Shown here: positions 1 to 7,701 of the stretch, one piece after another
How the letters are laid out: every line of letters begins with the position of its first letter
Position numbering within the stretch: position 1 is the first letter of the stretch
Assembly: GCA_029260155.1 (NCBI GenBank)
Contig: JAJDDU010000318.1
Span: 1 to 14,109, forward strand
DNA from: Phycisphaerae bacterium
Lineage (GTDB): Bacteria; Planctomycetota; Phycisphaerae; UBA1845
Direction: 5' to 3'
Length of the DNA stretch: 14,109 nt
Notes under the pieces: generated by a model
What the model saw: only the letters and a program-made list of their open reading frames with translations
Database searches by the model: none
Told to the model about the DNA's origin: nothing
Made by a program: the position numbers and the translations under genes

Positions 1-636
1 GAGTGATCGAACGACACGTGAGGTCCACCAAGTTATTAGGCACAAGTTGGCGGGGACTGCGAGCATGATCATGCTGCACGGCAGTTCGTTTGTCGTACTT
101 CCCGCGACGAGGGGATTGACCACGAATTGATTCATGGCGAGTGCGAACAGAACTCCGTGTGCGCCGGCGATGAGAATCACGAGACCGGCACAGCTGACGA
201 CGCCGCGAAATGTCCGCCTGTACGCTGCCCACAGCGAGCCGCGCATGTGTGTATATGGAAACAGAAGCCACGCGACAAACGCCACAACCACGGCGGTAAC
301 TACGGACGCGAACAAGACCGTTCGCAGCGCAGTGCCGCAGTAGCCGTTCGCATGCCAATTCCGCCAGATCTCAATCGCAACTACAGGACGCGCCCCAGGC
401 TGTCCCATGAGAACCGGACCAACGGTGGCGAGCCAGAGTCGAAACGCCATGATGGCGGACCCAAACGCGAGCGTATGGCCGACAAACGTGGTGGCGAAAG
501 CGACGCCCGATGCTGCGACGAGGTGCTCAGCGGCGCGGGCGGGTTGCGTGAGGCCTCGCCATGGCGCCGTCAGTGCGCAGAGCCATGACGACGTGTTCTC
601 CTGAAACGAACGGATAGGGGCGCGATCTGCGATCAT
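1..636 (-). CDS. Unrecognised multi-pass membrane protein (partial, runs off the left edge)
   Basis: An open frame of 212 codons with no stop reaches the window edge, so its C-terminus is missing. I do not recognise the family. The start is the ATG at 634-636; the frame is open upstream only to a stop at 700-702 and I see no other good start. There is no clear Shine-Dalgarno sequence. About four hydrophobic stretches are visible, near residues 40-78, 105-128, 146-170 and 186-205, separated by short basic loops (WRGLTQ, YRRTFRG). This indicates an integral inner-membrane protein with a short cytoplasmic N-terminus. No catalytic motif is evident. It lies 162 bases downstream of tadC, beyond a hairpin, so it is probably a separate transcription unit and not a Tad component. 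Third positions are GC-rich as in the neighbouring genes, which supports real coding. Confidence 0.7.
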   Translation of the reverse strand, partial: MIADRAPIRSFQENTSSWLCALTAPWRGLTQPARAAEHLVAASGVAFATTFVGHTLAFGSAIMAFRLWLATVGPVLMGQPGARPVVAIEIWRNWHANGYCGTALRTVLFASVVTAVVVAFVAWLLFPYTHMRGSLWAAYRRTFRGVVSCAGLVILIAGAHGVLFALAMNQFVVNPLVAGSTTNELPCSMIMLAVPANLCLITWWTSRVVRSL

Positions 637-714
637 GACGACGATACCGAACCGTGCGGTAGCGTATTGACCTAGCCGTCCGGCGCCAAGGGATGTGACC
701 TACGAAGAAGAGGC

Positions 715-731
715 GGCGGGCGATACCCGCC
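715..731 (-). terminator. Hairpin downstream of tadC, candidate terminator
   Basis: A perfect inverted repeat has arms GGCGGG (715-720) and CCCGCC (726-731) around a 5-base loop. It lies about 70 bases past the tadC stop. On the minus strand it is followed by CGCCTCTTCTTCG, which is pyrimidine-rich but not a true T-run, so intrinsic termination is only plausible. The flank plus arm on the minus strand reads TAGGGCGGGT, which resembles the arm of the hairpin at 10143-10177. Both could belong to one dispersed intergenic repeat family. Confidence 0.4.
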
Positions 732-798
732 CTACCGGTCGAATCTCAGTTTCGTTCGCGTTCCCCACTGCCAAAGCGATGGGCCACCCGGCGTCTTA

Positions 799-1746
799 CT
801 ACTCGAAGAGCGAGCTTGTCTTGGCCATTTTGATCATGCGCATGGCTGCAGGGCCTACGAGCACGACGAAGATGGCGGGGAAAATAAACAGGATCAAGGG
901 CGCCATCAACTTGACGGCCACCTTTTGAGCGCGCTCCTCGGCGGCCTGCCTGCGTTTTACGCGGAGCGCGTCGGCTTGGTTGCGCAGGGCTCTGGCGATG
1001 CTGGTGCCGAACTTCTCTGCTTGCGTGACGACGGCGACGAGCGATTTCATCTCTGAGACACGGGTCCTAGCAGCCAGATTGTTGAGCGCTTCAGCGCGGG
1101 GGATGCCCATCTGCGACTCGCGCGTGGCGATCTGAAACTCCTCGCTCAATTCGAGATGGACCTTGTGCATTTCGTCTCCGACGCGTTGCAGCGCTCCGTC
1201 AAGGGCGAGCCCTGACTCGACGGAAATCACCATGAGGTCCAGCGCATCGGGTAGCCCGTTCGAGATGGCTTGCCCGCGTTTCTTCATGGTGGACGAGAGC
1301 CACATGTTCGGAGCCATGAATCCGATGGCTGCGGCAAAGACGGACAATCCAAGGACGTTCTTTAATTCGGTGCCACTGCTCAACAGGTAGATCGCCGTTG
1401 CCATTATCGCGAGGATGGCGACGACTGTCTTGCTGGCGAGGAACACGGACGGGGCTCTGGCGCTGCGGAAACCGGCCGCAGACAGTTTCAGTCGCAGTTG
1501 CGTCATCTCGGCGCCGGTCTTGGGCATTACCGGGCGCATGGCGAGAGGGGCGACCTTCTCCATCATTCTCGCGGCGACGGATTCGCGGGCGCGATCCTGG
1601 AGCTCGGCCTGCTCGTCGACCGTAGTCTGCCCGCGCATGCGCCGCATGATGGCGCCCTGATCGTCTTTCTTGCGCGGCCAAATGGCCATCCCGATGAGCG
1701 CCATTGCGGCGATGCCCATCAGACCCAGCATCATTGTGGAGTCCAT
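799..1746 (-). CDS. tadC: Tad pilus inner-membrane platform protein TadC
   Basis: A 315-residue T2SSF-domain protein. TadC is thought to form, with TadB, the inner-membrane platform on which the CpaF/TadA ATPase drives pilus assembly. An N-terminal membrane segment spans about residues 4-23. A charged cytoplasmic stretch follows, then paired hydrophobic segments near 104-123 and 130-150. The T2SSF domain starts at LPDALDLMVISVESGLALDGAL (165-186) and includes EKFGTSIARALR (244-255). It ends with a long hydrophobic segment (280-305) and a short tail. I chose the ATG at 1746 because AGGAG lies about seven bases upstream; the frame is open further to 1788, but no such site precedes that start. 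It is the last gene of the Tad cluster, 110 bases after tadB. Confidence 0.93.
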   Translation of the reverse strand: MDSTMMLGLMGIAAMALIGMAIWPRKKDDQGAIMRRMRGQTTVDEQAELQDRARESVAARMMEKVAPLAMRPVMPKTGAEMTQLRLKLSAAGFRSARAPSVFLASKTVVAILAIMATAIYLLSSGTELKNVLGLSVFAAAIGFMAPNMWLSSTMKKRGQAISNGLPDALDLMVISVESGLALDGALQRVGDEMHKVHLELSEEFQIATRESQMGIPRAEALNNLAARTRVSEMKSLVAVVTQAEKFGTSIARALRNQADALRVKRRQAAEERAQKVAVKLMAPLILFIFPAIFVVLVGPAAMRMIKMAKTSSLFE

Positions 1747-1856
1747 TTCCGTTCTCCTGGTTGACGGTGCATGATTCCGCGTCCGCACCCGTGTCTTGGC
1801 GACCGCTCCATCGCGATCGCGGACCGGGACATTGGCGCCGAATCAGGCACGGTGCC

Positions 1857-2861
1857 TCAAATCTTGATGTTGACGATCCAGCGGATCATGGCTAGCCCCA
1901 TAAGCTGCATGCCGAATGCGATCATCATGAGTGTCTTGCCCAGCGGCTCGTCGAGGAGCTCGTGCGCGTAATTGGGGTTCAAGAGCATGACGGCAGCGAA
2001 GACCACTGTCGGCAACGCGAAGAGCACGTAGCCGGACATCCGTCCCTCTGCGGTCAAAGCCTGAACCATGCCCAGCAGCTCGATGCGATCACGAATCACG
2101 CCTCCGATGTTGTCGAGCACTTCTGCGAGGTCGCCACCGGTCTGCCTTTGGATGAGAACAGCGGTGACGAAGAAACGCACGTCGAGCGAATCCACGCGAT
2201 CGGCCATTGACGAAAGGGCGTCGTCGAGTTTGATACCGAGATTCTGTTCGTGGAACACGCGACCAAACTCGGTCCCGACGGGGTCTGGTAACTGCTCATG
2301 AACTACCTGCAGAGCGCTGGCCAGCGAGTGCCCCGCGCGCAGCGCTTGACTCATGATCTCGAACACGTCGGGCAGTTGGTTGACGAGTTTTTTCATACGC
2401 CGCGTGCGTCGCATGCTCAGCCAGACCAACGGGAGCAGAAACACCCCGCCGGCACAGCCTATTCCGACGAGGGGGCTCTTTCCCATCGCGAGCATTCCGA
2501 ACAACAGAGCGACAGCCGCCACGCCTTGATTTGTGAGCATCTTGGTCGCCGGCCATGCGACGTCTGCTTGGTCGAGCATGGTCTGTATTTTCGGCGTGAC
2601 GCTGAGTTTGGAAATCAACGGACCAAGGAGCCCCCCGGTCTCTTCACCCGGATTGCGTCTTAGGATGGACTCGGCTGACTTCTCTACCTTGGACGCCTGA
2701 GCTCCGCTGAGCCTGTCGGCGAGGCGTTTCTTCTCCGAGGAACGCGAGTCCATGACGACCTGGTAGATACCATAGGCCAACAGGATCGATCCGACCATTG
2801 GCAAGACGGTGAACGCCAGTGTGCTGGCCGCCGCCGCGGTGAGTTGGACTGCTATCATCAT
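1857..2861 (-). CDS. tadB: Tad pilus inner-membrane platform protein TadB
   Basis: A 334-residue T2SSF-domain protein, the TadC partner in the inner-membrane platform. One membrane segment lies near residues 14-36 and a basic cytoplasmic region follows. A membrane pair spans about 112-150. The T2SSF domain runs from about 163 to 290, beginning LPDVFEIMSQALRAGHS and including QRQTGGDLAEVLDNI (238-252). C-terminal membrane segments lie at about 276-295 and 308-330. The length is normal for TadB. Tandem ATGs occur at 2861 and 2858; AGAGGA sits just upstream and fits either, so the start is uncertain by one codon. The gene begins 44 bases after cpaF stops, consistent with co-transcription. A 6-1-6 dyad (AGGCAC-G-GTGCCT, 1845-1857) sits at its stop codon. 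Confidence 0.94.
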   Translation of the reverse strand: MMIAVQLTAAAASTLAFTVLPMVGSILLAYGIYQVVMDSRSSEKKRLADRLSGAQASKVEKSAESILRRNPGEETGGLLGPLISKLSVTPKIQTMLDQADVAWPATKMLTNQGVAAVALLFGMLAMGKSPLVGIGCAGGVFLLPLVWLSMRRTRRMKKLVNQLPDVFEIMSQALRAGHSLASALQVVHEQLPDPVGTEFGRVFHEQNLGIKLDDALSSMADRVDSLDVRFFVTAVLIQRQTGGDLAEVLDNIGGVIRDRIELLGMVQALTAEGRMSGYVLFALPTVVFAAVMLLNPNYAHELLDEPLGKTLMMIAFGMQLMGLAMIRWIVNIKI

Positions 2862-2905
2862 TTATCCTCTAAGGTCGGCGTATTGCCGACGCCGTCGCAC
2901 AGCCG

Positions 2906-4321
2906 TCATTTGACTGGGTCGACCGCCAGCACGCGACGTTCAAAGATTCTCTCGTCCACATGCGCTCCGTGCGATTTCAGCTTTTCCAGGAAGCCGGGTC
3001 GCAATCCCGTGGCAAGAAACTGCCCGTGGACCTTGCCCTCCGAAGTCGCTCCGAGGGGTTCAAACTTGAAAATGTCCTGCATGGTGATGATCTCTCCTTC
3101 CATGCCCTGGACTTCAGTAACCGTAGTGATCTTACGTGCCCCGCCGGTCAACCTCTGAGCCTGAACGATGAGGTGGATGGCCGATGCGAATTGTTGCCTG
3201 ATGGCCCGTGTGGGAAGATCAAACCCTGCCATCATCACCATCGTCTCGACACGCTGTACGGCATCGCGTGTGCTGTTCGCGTGGATTGTGGTGAGAGAGC
3301 CATCATGCCCGGTATTCATGGCCTGGAGCATGTCGAGCGTTTCAGCACCACGACACTCGCCCACGACAATTCGGTCAGGTCTCATTCGCAGACTGTTGAT
3401 TAGCAACTCGCGAATGCCGATCGCACCCTTTCCCTCGATGTTGGCGGGGCGGGATTCCATTCGGACAACGTGCGACTGACGCAACCTCAATTCGGCGGCA
3501 TCCTCGATGGTCACGATGCGTTCGTCGGAAGGAATGAACGATGATAGGTTATTGAGAAGCGTGGTCTTTCCAGAACCGGTGCCGCCGACGATCAGGATGT
3601 TCAACCCGCCCACGACCGCGGCTTCCAGAAACATCCGCATCTCCTCAGTGCAACTATTGAAGTTGATGTAGTCGTCCCAGGTGATCGGGTCTGCGCCGAA
3701 TCGGCGAATGGACATACTAGGCCCGTCGATGGCCAGCGGTGGGATGACGGCGTTGACGCGACTGCCGTCTTTGAGTCGCGCGTCGACCATGGGCGAGACT
3801 TCGTCGCAGCGCCTGCCGACGGAACTCACGATCTTGTCGATCGCGTGCATCAAGTGGGCATTGTCGCGGAACTGCACCTCTGTCAGTTCCAGCTTTCCGC
3901 CCTTCTCCACGTAGATTTGCCGAGGTCCGTTAATCAGAATATCGCTGATTGCCTCGTCGGCGAGCAAGACTTCGAGCGGGCCTAGACCAAAAGTCTCGTC
4001 CAAGACTTCAGCGACCAAGCGCTTGCGTTCGTTGTAGCTTAGCAGCGTGTCTTCGGCCTCAGCCAGCCGCGTCACAACCTCCGACACACTTGCGCGAATC
4101 GACTGGTCGTCGCCCTCCATCGCGGAGAGGTCCAGCTGTTCGACGAGTCTACGGTGAAGTTTGGTCTTAAGTTGGTTGAATTCGTCTTGCTTGGCGCGTG
4201 AGGGCTTTGCCGATCTTGCACCCGGCGTGTCCGGAGCCTTGGTCGGCGACGGCGCGGCAGGTCGTTTCTGTGCCTTTATCGGCGCCGGCGGCGCCGCTTG
4301 AGCGGTTCGATTTCCGAACAT
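2906..4321 (-). CDS. cpaF: Tad pilus assembly ATPase CpaF/TadA
   Basis: A 471-residue secretion ATPase of the T2SSE/VirB11 class, the motor that powers Flp pilin assembly at the cytoplasmic face. The first 45 residues are Ala/Pro/Lys-rich and probably disordered. A helical N-terminal domain follows, including LLADEAISDILINGP (119-133). The core has the Walker A motif GGTGSGKT (246-253, Lys252). The Asp box is IVTIEDAAEL (269-278), the Walker B-like box is RIVVGECRGAE (317-327), and the His box is GHDGSLTTIHANS (338-350). All residues expected for an active hexameric ATPase are present. The start is ATG 4321 with GGGGGAG four bases upstream. It follows cpaE after 103 bases and precedes tadB by 44. 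Confidence 0.96.
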   Translation of the reverse strand: MFGNRTAQAAPPAPIKAQKRPAAPSPTKAPDTPGARSAKPSRAKQDEFNQLKTKLHRRLVEQLDLSAMEGDDQSIRASVSEVVTRLAEAEDTLLSYNERKRLVAEVLDETFGLGPLEVLLADEAISDILINGPRQIYVEKGGKLELTEVQFRDNAHLMHAIDKIVSSVGRRCDEVSPMVDARLKDGSRVNAVIPPLAIDGPSMSIRRFGADPITWDDYINFNSCTEEMRMFLEAAVVGGLNILIVGGTGSGKTTLLNNLSSFIPSDERIVTIEDAAELRLRQSHVVRMESRPANIEGKGAIGIRELLINSLRMRPDRIVVGECRGAETLDMLQAMNTGHDGSLTTIHANSTRDAVQRVETMVMMAGFDLPTRAIRQQFASAIHLIVQAQRLTGGARKITTVTEVQGMEGEIITMQDIFKFEPLGATSEGKVHGQFLATGLRPGFLEKLKSHGAHVDERIFERRVLAVDPVK

Positions 4322-4424
4322 GTTTCTCCCCCGTCGTATGCCCGCGTACTGCGTCGCGGCTTCGCTTGGGCGCGTCTCCTCTGACAGCCAGCGGTCCTAT
4401 GTATTCTTACGATTCGTTGTCCAG

Positions 4425-5612
4425 CTACTTCTCGCTGAAGATCTTGGTCAGCAGACCGCCCTTCCTGCTGGGGTCTTTCACGACCGCAGCACCATCGGGG
4501 TCGTGAATAAACGCCGCAATATCTCGAATCGCAGCGCGAATTCTTGTTTTGGGACCTCGTTCCGCGAGCGTTTCGCCGAGATTGATGGCGTTGCTCATGG
4601 TCGGCGCATCGTCCGGAACGGTGGCGAATATCGGCTTGTTCAGCGTTCCTTCCACATCAGAGACGCCGAGTGGACCGCTGTCCTTGCTCATACGATTGAC
4701 GATGAGTCGTGTGCGCTCCAGATTGAAACCGGCTTCATCCATGCCTTGGAGAATGCGCTGCGCATTGCGGATACTCGGCACCGTCAATTGGGTGACGAGC
4801 AACGTCATGTCGGCCAGATCGAGCACCGCGGACGCCCCTGGGTCGTATCGACTCGGACCGTCGACCACGACGTACTCATACAGTGATTGCAGCTTGCTTA
4901 GTATATTGACGCAGTTCGCCGCTGTGATGTTCTCACACTGCACAAAGTGCGTCGGTCTACTCAGGACGCGAACGCCGGACGAATGCGCCACCAGTGCTCG
5001 GTCGATCACTTGCTGCTCGAGCTCTTCGTGATTCTGCGCAAGGTCGGCGATGGTGTATGTTGGTGCGACATCGAGGCAGGTCGCGACCTGTCCGAATCGG
5101 TAGTCGAGATCGACGACCGCTACGCCGCCCGAGCACATGGACATCAATTCCACAGCCAAATTGGTGGTGACTGACGTTGTCCCAACGCCTCCGGCCGTAC
5201 CCATGACAGCCAAGAGCTTGCCGCTCACCGCTTCGTTGTCCGATTTCCCGGAGGTTTTCGCCAGGGCATCGGCGAGCATGCCATTATCGATTGGCTTGGT
5301 GATGAACTCGGTGATTCCGCGGCGCATTGCAGAGAGGATCAACTGCCCGTCTGTCGATTCGCTAACGGCGAAGATCGCCAGTTCCGGGTGTGCGGGCACT
5401 AGCTCACCGGCGATAGGCAGAATTGATTCGGGCACAGGATCGAGATGCAGAATCAGCACGTCGGCAGCGAACTGGCCTACTACGTGCGCGAGCAGCGCCG
5501 CGTCGTCCACTTCCGCGACAATGTGGACCGACGGAAACTGCTGCAGTATTCGGCGCAGATCGGGCCCGAATGACTCGTCCGTATTGAAGACGATCACCCG
5601 AGTGGATTTCAT
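4425..5612 (-). CDS. cpaE: CpaE/TadZ-type pilus localisation protein (receiver-like plus ParA-like domains)
   Basis: A 395-residue protein. CpaE/TadZ proteins place the Tad machine at its cellular site and act at the cytoplasmic membrane. Residues 1-118 form a response-regulator-like fold. The acidic pair D12/E13, Asp58 after strand 3 (LILHLDP) and Lys106 (ITKPI) are all present, so it may still be phosphorylated. Residues 132-370 form a MinD/ParA-like ATPase domain. Its P-loop reads GTAGGVGTTS (138-147), with neither the signature lysine (Ala140 instead) nor the usual Walker A lysine (Thr145). The Walker B motif is VAVVDLD (164-170), and VVVDGPSRYDP lies at 248-258. The start is ATG 5612, preceded by AGGGGGG at good spacing; the frame is open to 5636 without a comparable site. 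The gap upstream contains a nested dyad. Confidence 0.9.
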   Translation of the reverse strand: MKSTRVIVFNTDESFGPDLRRILQQFPSVHIVAEVDDAALLAHVVGQFAADVLILHLDPVPESILPIAGELVPAHPELAIFAVSESTDGQLILSAMRRGITEFITKPIDNGMLADALAKTSGKSDNEAVSGKLLAVMGTAGGVGTTSVTTNLAVELMSMCSGGVAVVDLDYRFGQVATCLDVAPTYTIADLAQNHEELEQQVIDRALVAHSSGVRVLSRPTHFVQCENITAANCVNILSKLQSLYEYVVVDGPSRYDPGASAVLDLADMTLLVTQLTVPSIRNAQRILQGMDEAGFNLERTRLIVNRMSKDSGPLGVSDVEGTLNKPIFATVPDDAPTMSNAINLGETLAERGPKTRIRAAIRDIAAFIHDPDGAAVVKDPSRKGGLLTKIFSEK

Positions 5613-5653
5613 ACGTGCCCCCCTGCCGATAAACACACGCGGATGGCGTTCCT

Positions 5654-5692
5654 GACCGGTGCGTCGCGCGGGTGACGCTCACTTGCCCGGTC
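5654..5692 (-). other. Nested dyad in the leader of cpaE
   Basis: Outer arms GACCGG (5654-5659) and CCGGTC (5687-5692) enclose inner arms GCGTC (5661-5665) and GACGC (5674-5678). It lies in the 181-base gap between the tadG-like gene and cpaE, about 40 bases before the cpaE start. It could fold in mRNA as a processing or attenuation structure. GC-rich sequence makes such dyads common, so its significance is uncertain. Confidence 0.25.
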
Positions 5693-5793
5693 CGGATTAT
5701 CTGCCCCAGTCCGCGATCCCTAGTCTGCTCCACTCCCCGATACCGTAGCTCGCTTCGCCCCCTCGAAACCCCTCCGCGCCCGTGAGCGCGTCC

Positions 5794-7701
5794 TCAGTTG
5801 ATCAACTCCACCGGCCTTTTTCCGCCGAGACGGACGAAGATCTCTTCCAGCTGCGCCTGATACGTCGCGATGTCGTTGGATGTCGCCTCAAAGTTCTGGC
5901 CATCGGTGATGGCGGCAACTTCCTCCATAAGCGCGGCATCGGCGTACGCTCCGACACTGACTGCGAAGATTCGTATCCCCTGATCGGCTGCAATCTGTGC
6001 CTGGTCCAGTACGTATTGCCTCGCTTCCGCGAGAATATCCTGCTGATCCGCCCACGAGCCATGAGGCCACACGCCCTCAGGCGTAATATTCGCGCGTCCG
6101 TCCGTAAGTAGGACAATCATCTTATGTGACGCGGATCGCGCCGGCGCCTGGGTCAACGTCTCAATACCGTATTCCAGGCCACCGCCCATGTTGGTCCATC
6201 CGTCGAAGTGGCCGGCTTGCATGCCGCTCAGACCGTTGATTCCAGTGGAGATCTCTTCCAGGTGCGGAGCTGAGACAAGCGGCACCCGGTGCTGCACGCT
6301 GTAGCCATAGATATCCAATGCGACCTGATCGTCATTCTCGAACACGTTGACCACGTCGACCATCAGCGAGACGGAGTCTTTGACAGCCTGCATCGGCTGC
6401 GCCGGCGTTCCGGCAAGCTCGGGGGTCTGTGCATTCGACCAGCGGCGTTCGAGGAGATAGTTGGTGAAGGTCTTGATACCGAATGCGTAGCGGAATTCGG
6501 AGTTCGCCTGGGCCATTCTCGAAGTCCTAGAACCCGCCCAGGAAATGTAATCCAACCATCGAGTGCCAGGCTCGTCGAGGTACGGTTCTACCCAGGTCAG
6601 TTCCGAAGAGTCGATGCGGTTGTCGCCGTTTCCGTGGACCGCGCCGGCAATGGTCTGCCACGCGCCACCGTCCTTGCCGCTGTCCCATCGGGCCAGCCCC
6701 AGCGCAACGGCGACTTGGCGGCGATAGCGCGACGAACTTCCGTGGTGCGCGGTGTTCACTATTTCCTGAAGCTCTGCGGCGCTGTACTGTGCGGCGTTCT
6801 CGAAGCGCTGTCCGGCGAGGAAGTTGTTGACGGTCGCGCTGCCCCAGTCGCTCGTGCCGTTGCCATAGCGCGGCAAATGCGCGATTCCGCCGTCGTTGCG
6901 CGGATCGTATCCGTTGTCGAGCGTCTCTTCGCCGTAGCGCATCTGGCGGAACAGTCCGTAGGCGGGACCTGCAGACTGAGTATTGAAGCCCTCGGCGTCC
7001 AGCGCCAAGCCTTGAAGGTCGTCGGCCGTCCACGTGCTCAGGGCGTCGTCGGATCCGCCGGGAAGGAAGTGCCACACATCCCAAATATTGATGTTTGTGT
7101 CGCGGTAACTCCCCAGCTCACTGTCGTCGTTGTGCGACGCAGAGAGATCGGCGACGATGGCAATGTCACGCGGGACGAGCAAAGCCGTCGCCTCAGCCGC
7201 CGAAGTGTGTTCATCAAATCCGAGCACGCGTGCGAAGTAGAGCCCTCTGGTCGCCTGGACACGGACGCGAACTGCGTCGGGGAAATCGTCATCGGGAACC
7301 TCAACGAAACTGTAATGCCCGTTGACAAGTTCGGCCCGACCGAGGGTCACACCGCCCACCTGGAACGGAACACTCTCGTTCACGACCTCATTCCTTGCCA
7401 CGTACTCAACGGCCGCGTCTCGGGCTTGGCCGGCGGGATCGTTGACTTCGGCCAGCAACGCCGCCGCCGCCAGCGCGGCTGAATCCGCCGTTCTCTGGAG
7501 ATCGGCACGAACGTTCCACATGTAGCTTACGTCGATGGTCAGTGCCGCGACGCCGAGCAACGCCATCATGATGACCATCACCTGTACGGCGACGACCGCA
7601 GGACGCCGCCCGCGCGCGTGACGTCTTCCTCGCTGCGACGGGCCGCTTGGTACATTCCACTCGCAACGCTCACGCTTTGCTGGCACTGTGTGCTTCGACA
7701 T
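5794..7701 (-). CDS. tadG: TadG-like pilus protein with an interrupted von Willebrand A domain
   Basis: A 635-residue, probably surface-exposed protein, anchored or incorporated by its N-terminus. A basic leader (about 1-33) is followed by a TadE/G-like hydrophobic segment (about 34-58) and the typical LQRTADSAALAAAALLAE (68-85). The vWA domain has a complete MIDAS set: DLSAS (185-189), Thr503 in GWTNMGGG, and Asp534 in VLLTDGRAN. Between the DxSxS motif and the first vWA helix (about 434-455) lies an insertion of roughly 245 residues. It is rich in Gly, Asn, Asp and Tyr, and carries an EF-hand-like stretch, HGNGDNRIDSSE (356-367). I chose the ATG at 7701 because GGAGG lies nine bases upstream; the GTG at 7710 touches that site directly. 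It may be a tip adhesin or minor component. The gene occupies the place between cpaB and cpaE where a secretin gene is usual. Confidence 0.85.
   Translation of the reverse strand: MSKHTVPAKRERCEWNVPSGPSQRGRRHARGRRPAVVAVQVMVIMMALLGVAALTIDVSYMWNVRADLQRTADSAALAAAALLAEVNDPAGQARDAAVEYVARNEVVNESVPFQVGGVTLGRAELVNGHYSFVEVPDDDFPDAVRVRVQATRGLYFARVLGFDEHTSAAEATALLVPRDIAIVADLSASHNDDSELGSYRDTNINIWDVWHFLPGGSDDALSTWTADDLQGLALDAEGFNTQSAGPAYGLFRQMRYGEETLDNGYDPRNDGGIAHLPRYGNGTSDWGSATVNNFLAGQRFENAAQYSAAELQEIVNTAHHGSSSRYRRQVAVALGLARWDSGKDGGAWQTIAGAVHGNGDNRIDSSELTWVEPYLDEPGTRWLDYISWAGSRTSRMAQANSEFRYAFGIKTFTNYLLERRWSNAQTPELAGTPAQPMQAVKDSVSLMVDVVNVFENDDQVALDIYGYSVQHRVPLVSAPHLEEISTGINGLSGMQAGHFDGWTNMGGGLEYGIETLTQAPARSASHKMIVLLTDGRANITPEGVWPHGSWADQQDILAEARQYVLDQAQIAADQGIRIFAVSVGAYADAALMEEVAAITDGQNFEATSNDIATYQAQLEEIFVRLGGKRPVELIN

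Noticed and set aside
127..588. Plus-strand frame of 153 codons
   Set aside because: It is a highly charged, low-hydrophobicity translation antisense to a membrane-protein frame that is open across the whole region.
1813..1820. GCGATCGC, identical to the HIP1 octamer of cyanobacteria
   Set aside because: A single occurrence noticed in GC-rich intergenic DNA; nothing else points to a cyanobacterium.
6289..7482. Open frame of 397 codons on the plus strand
   Set aside because: It is antisense to the TadG-like gene, which has clear TadE/G and vWA motifs. Long antisense frames are common in GC-rich genes, and this one has no recognisable domain or ribosome binding site.
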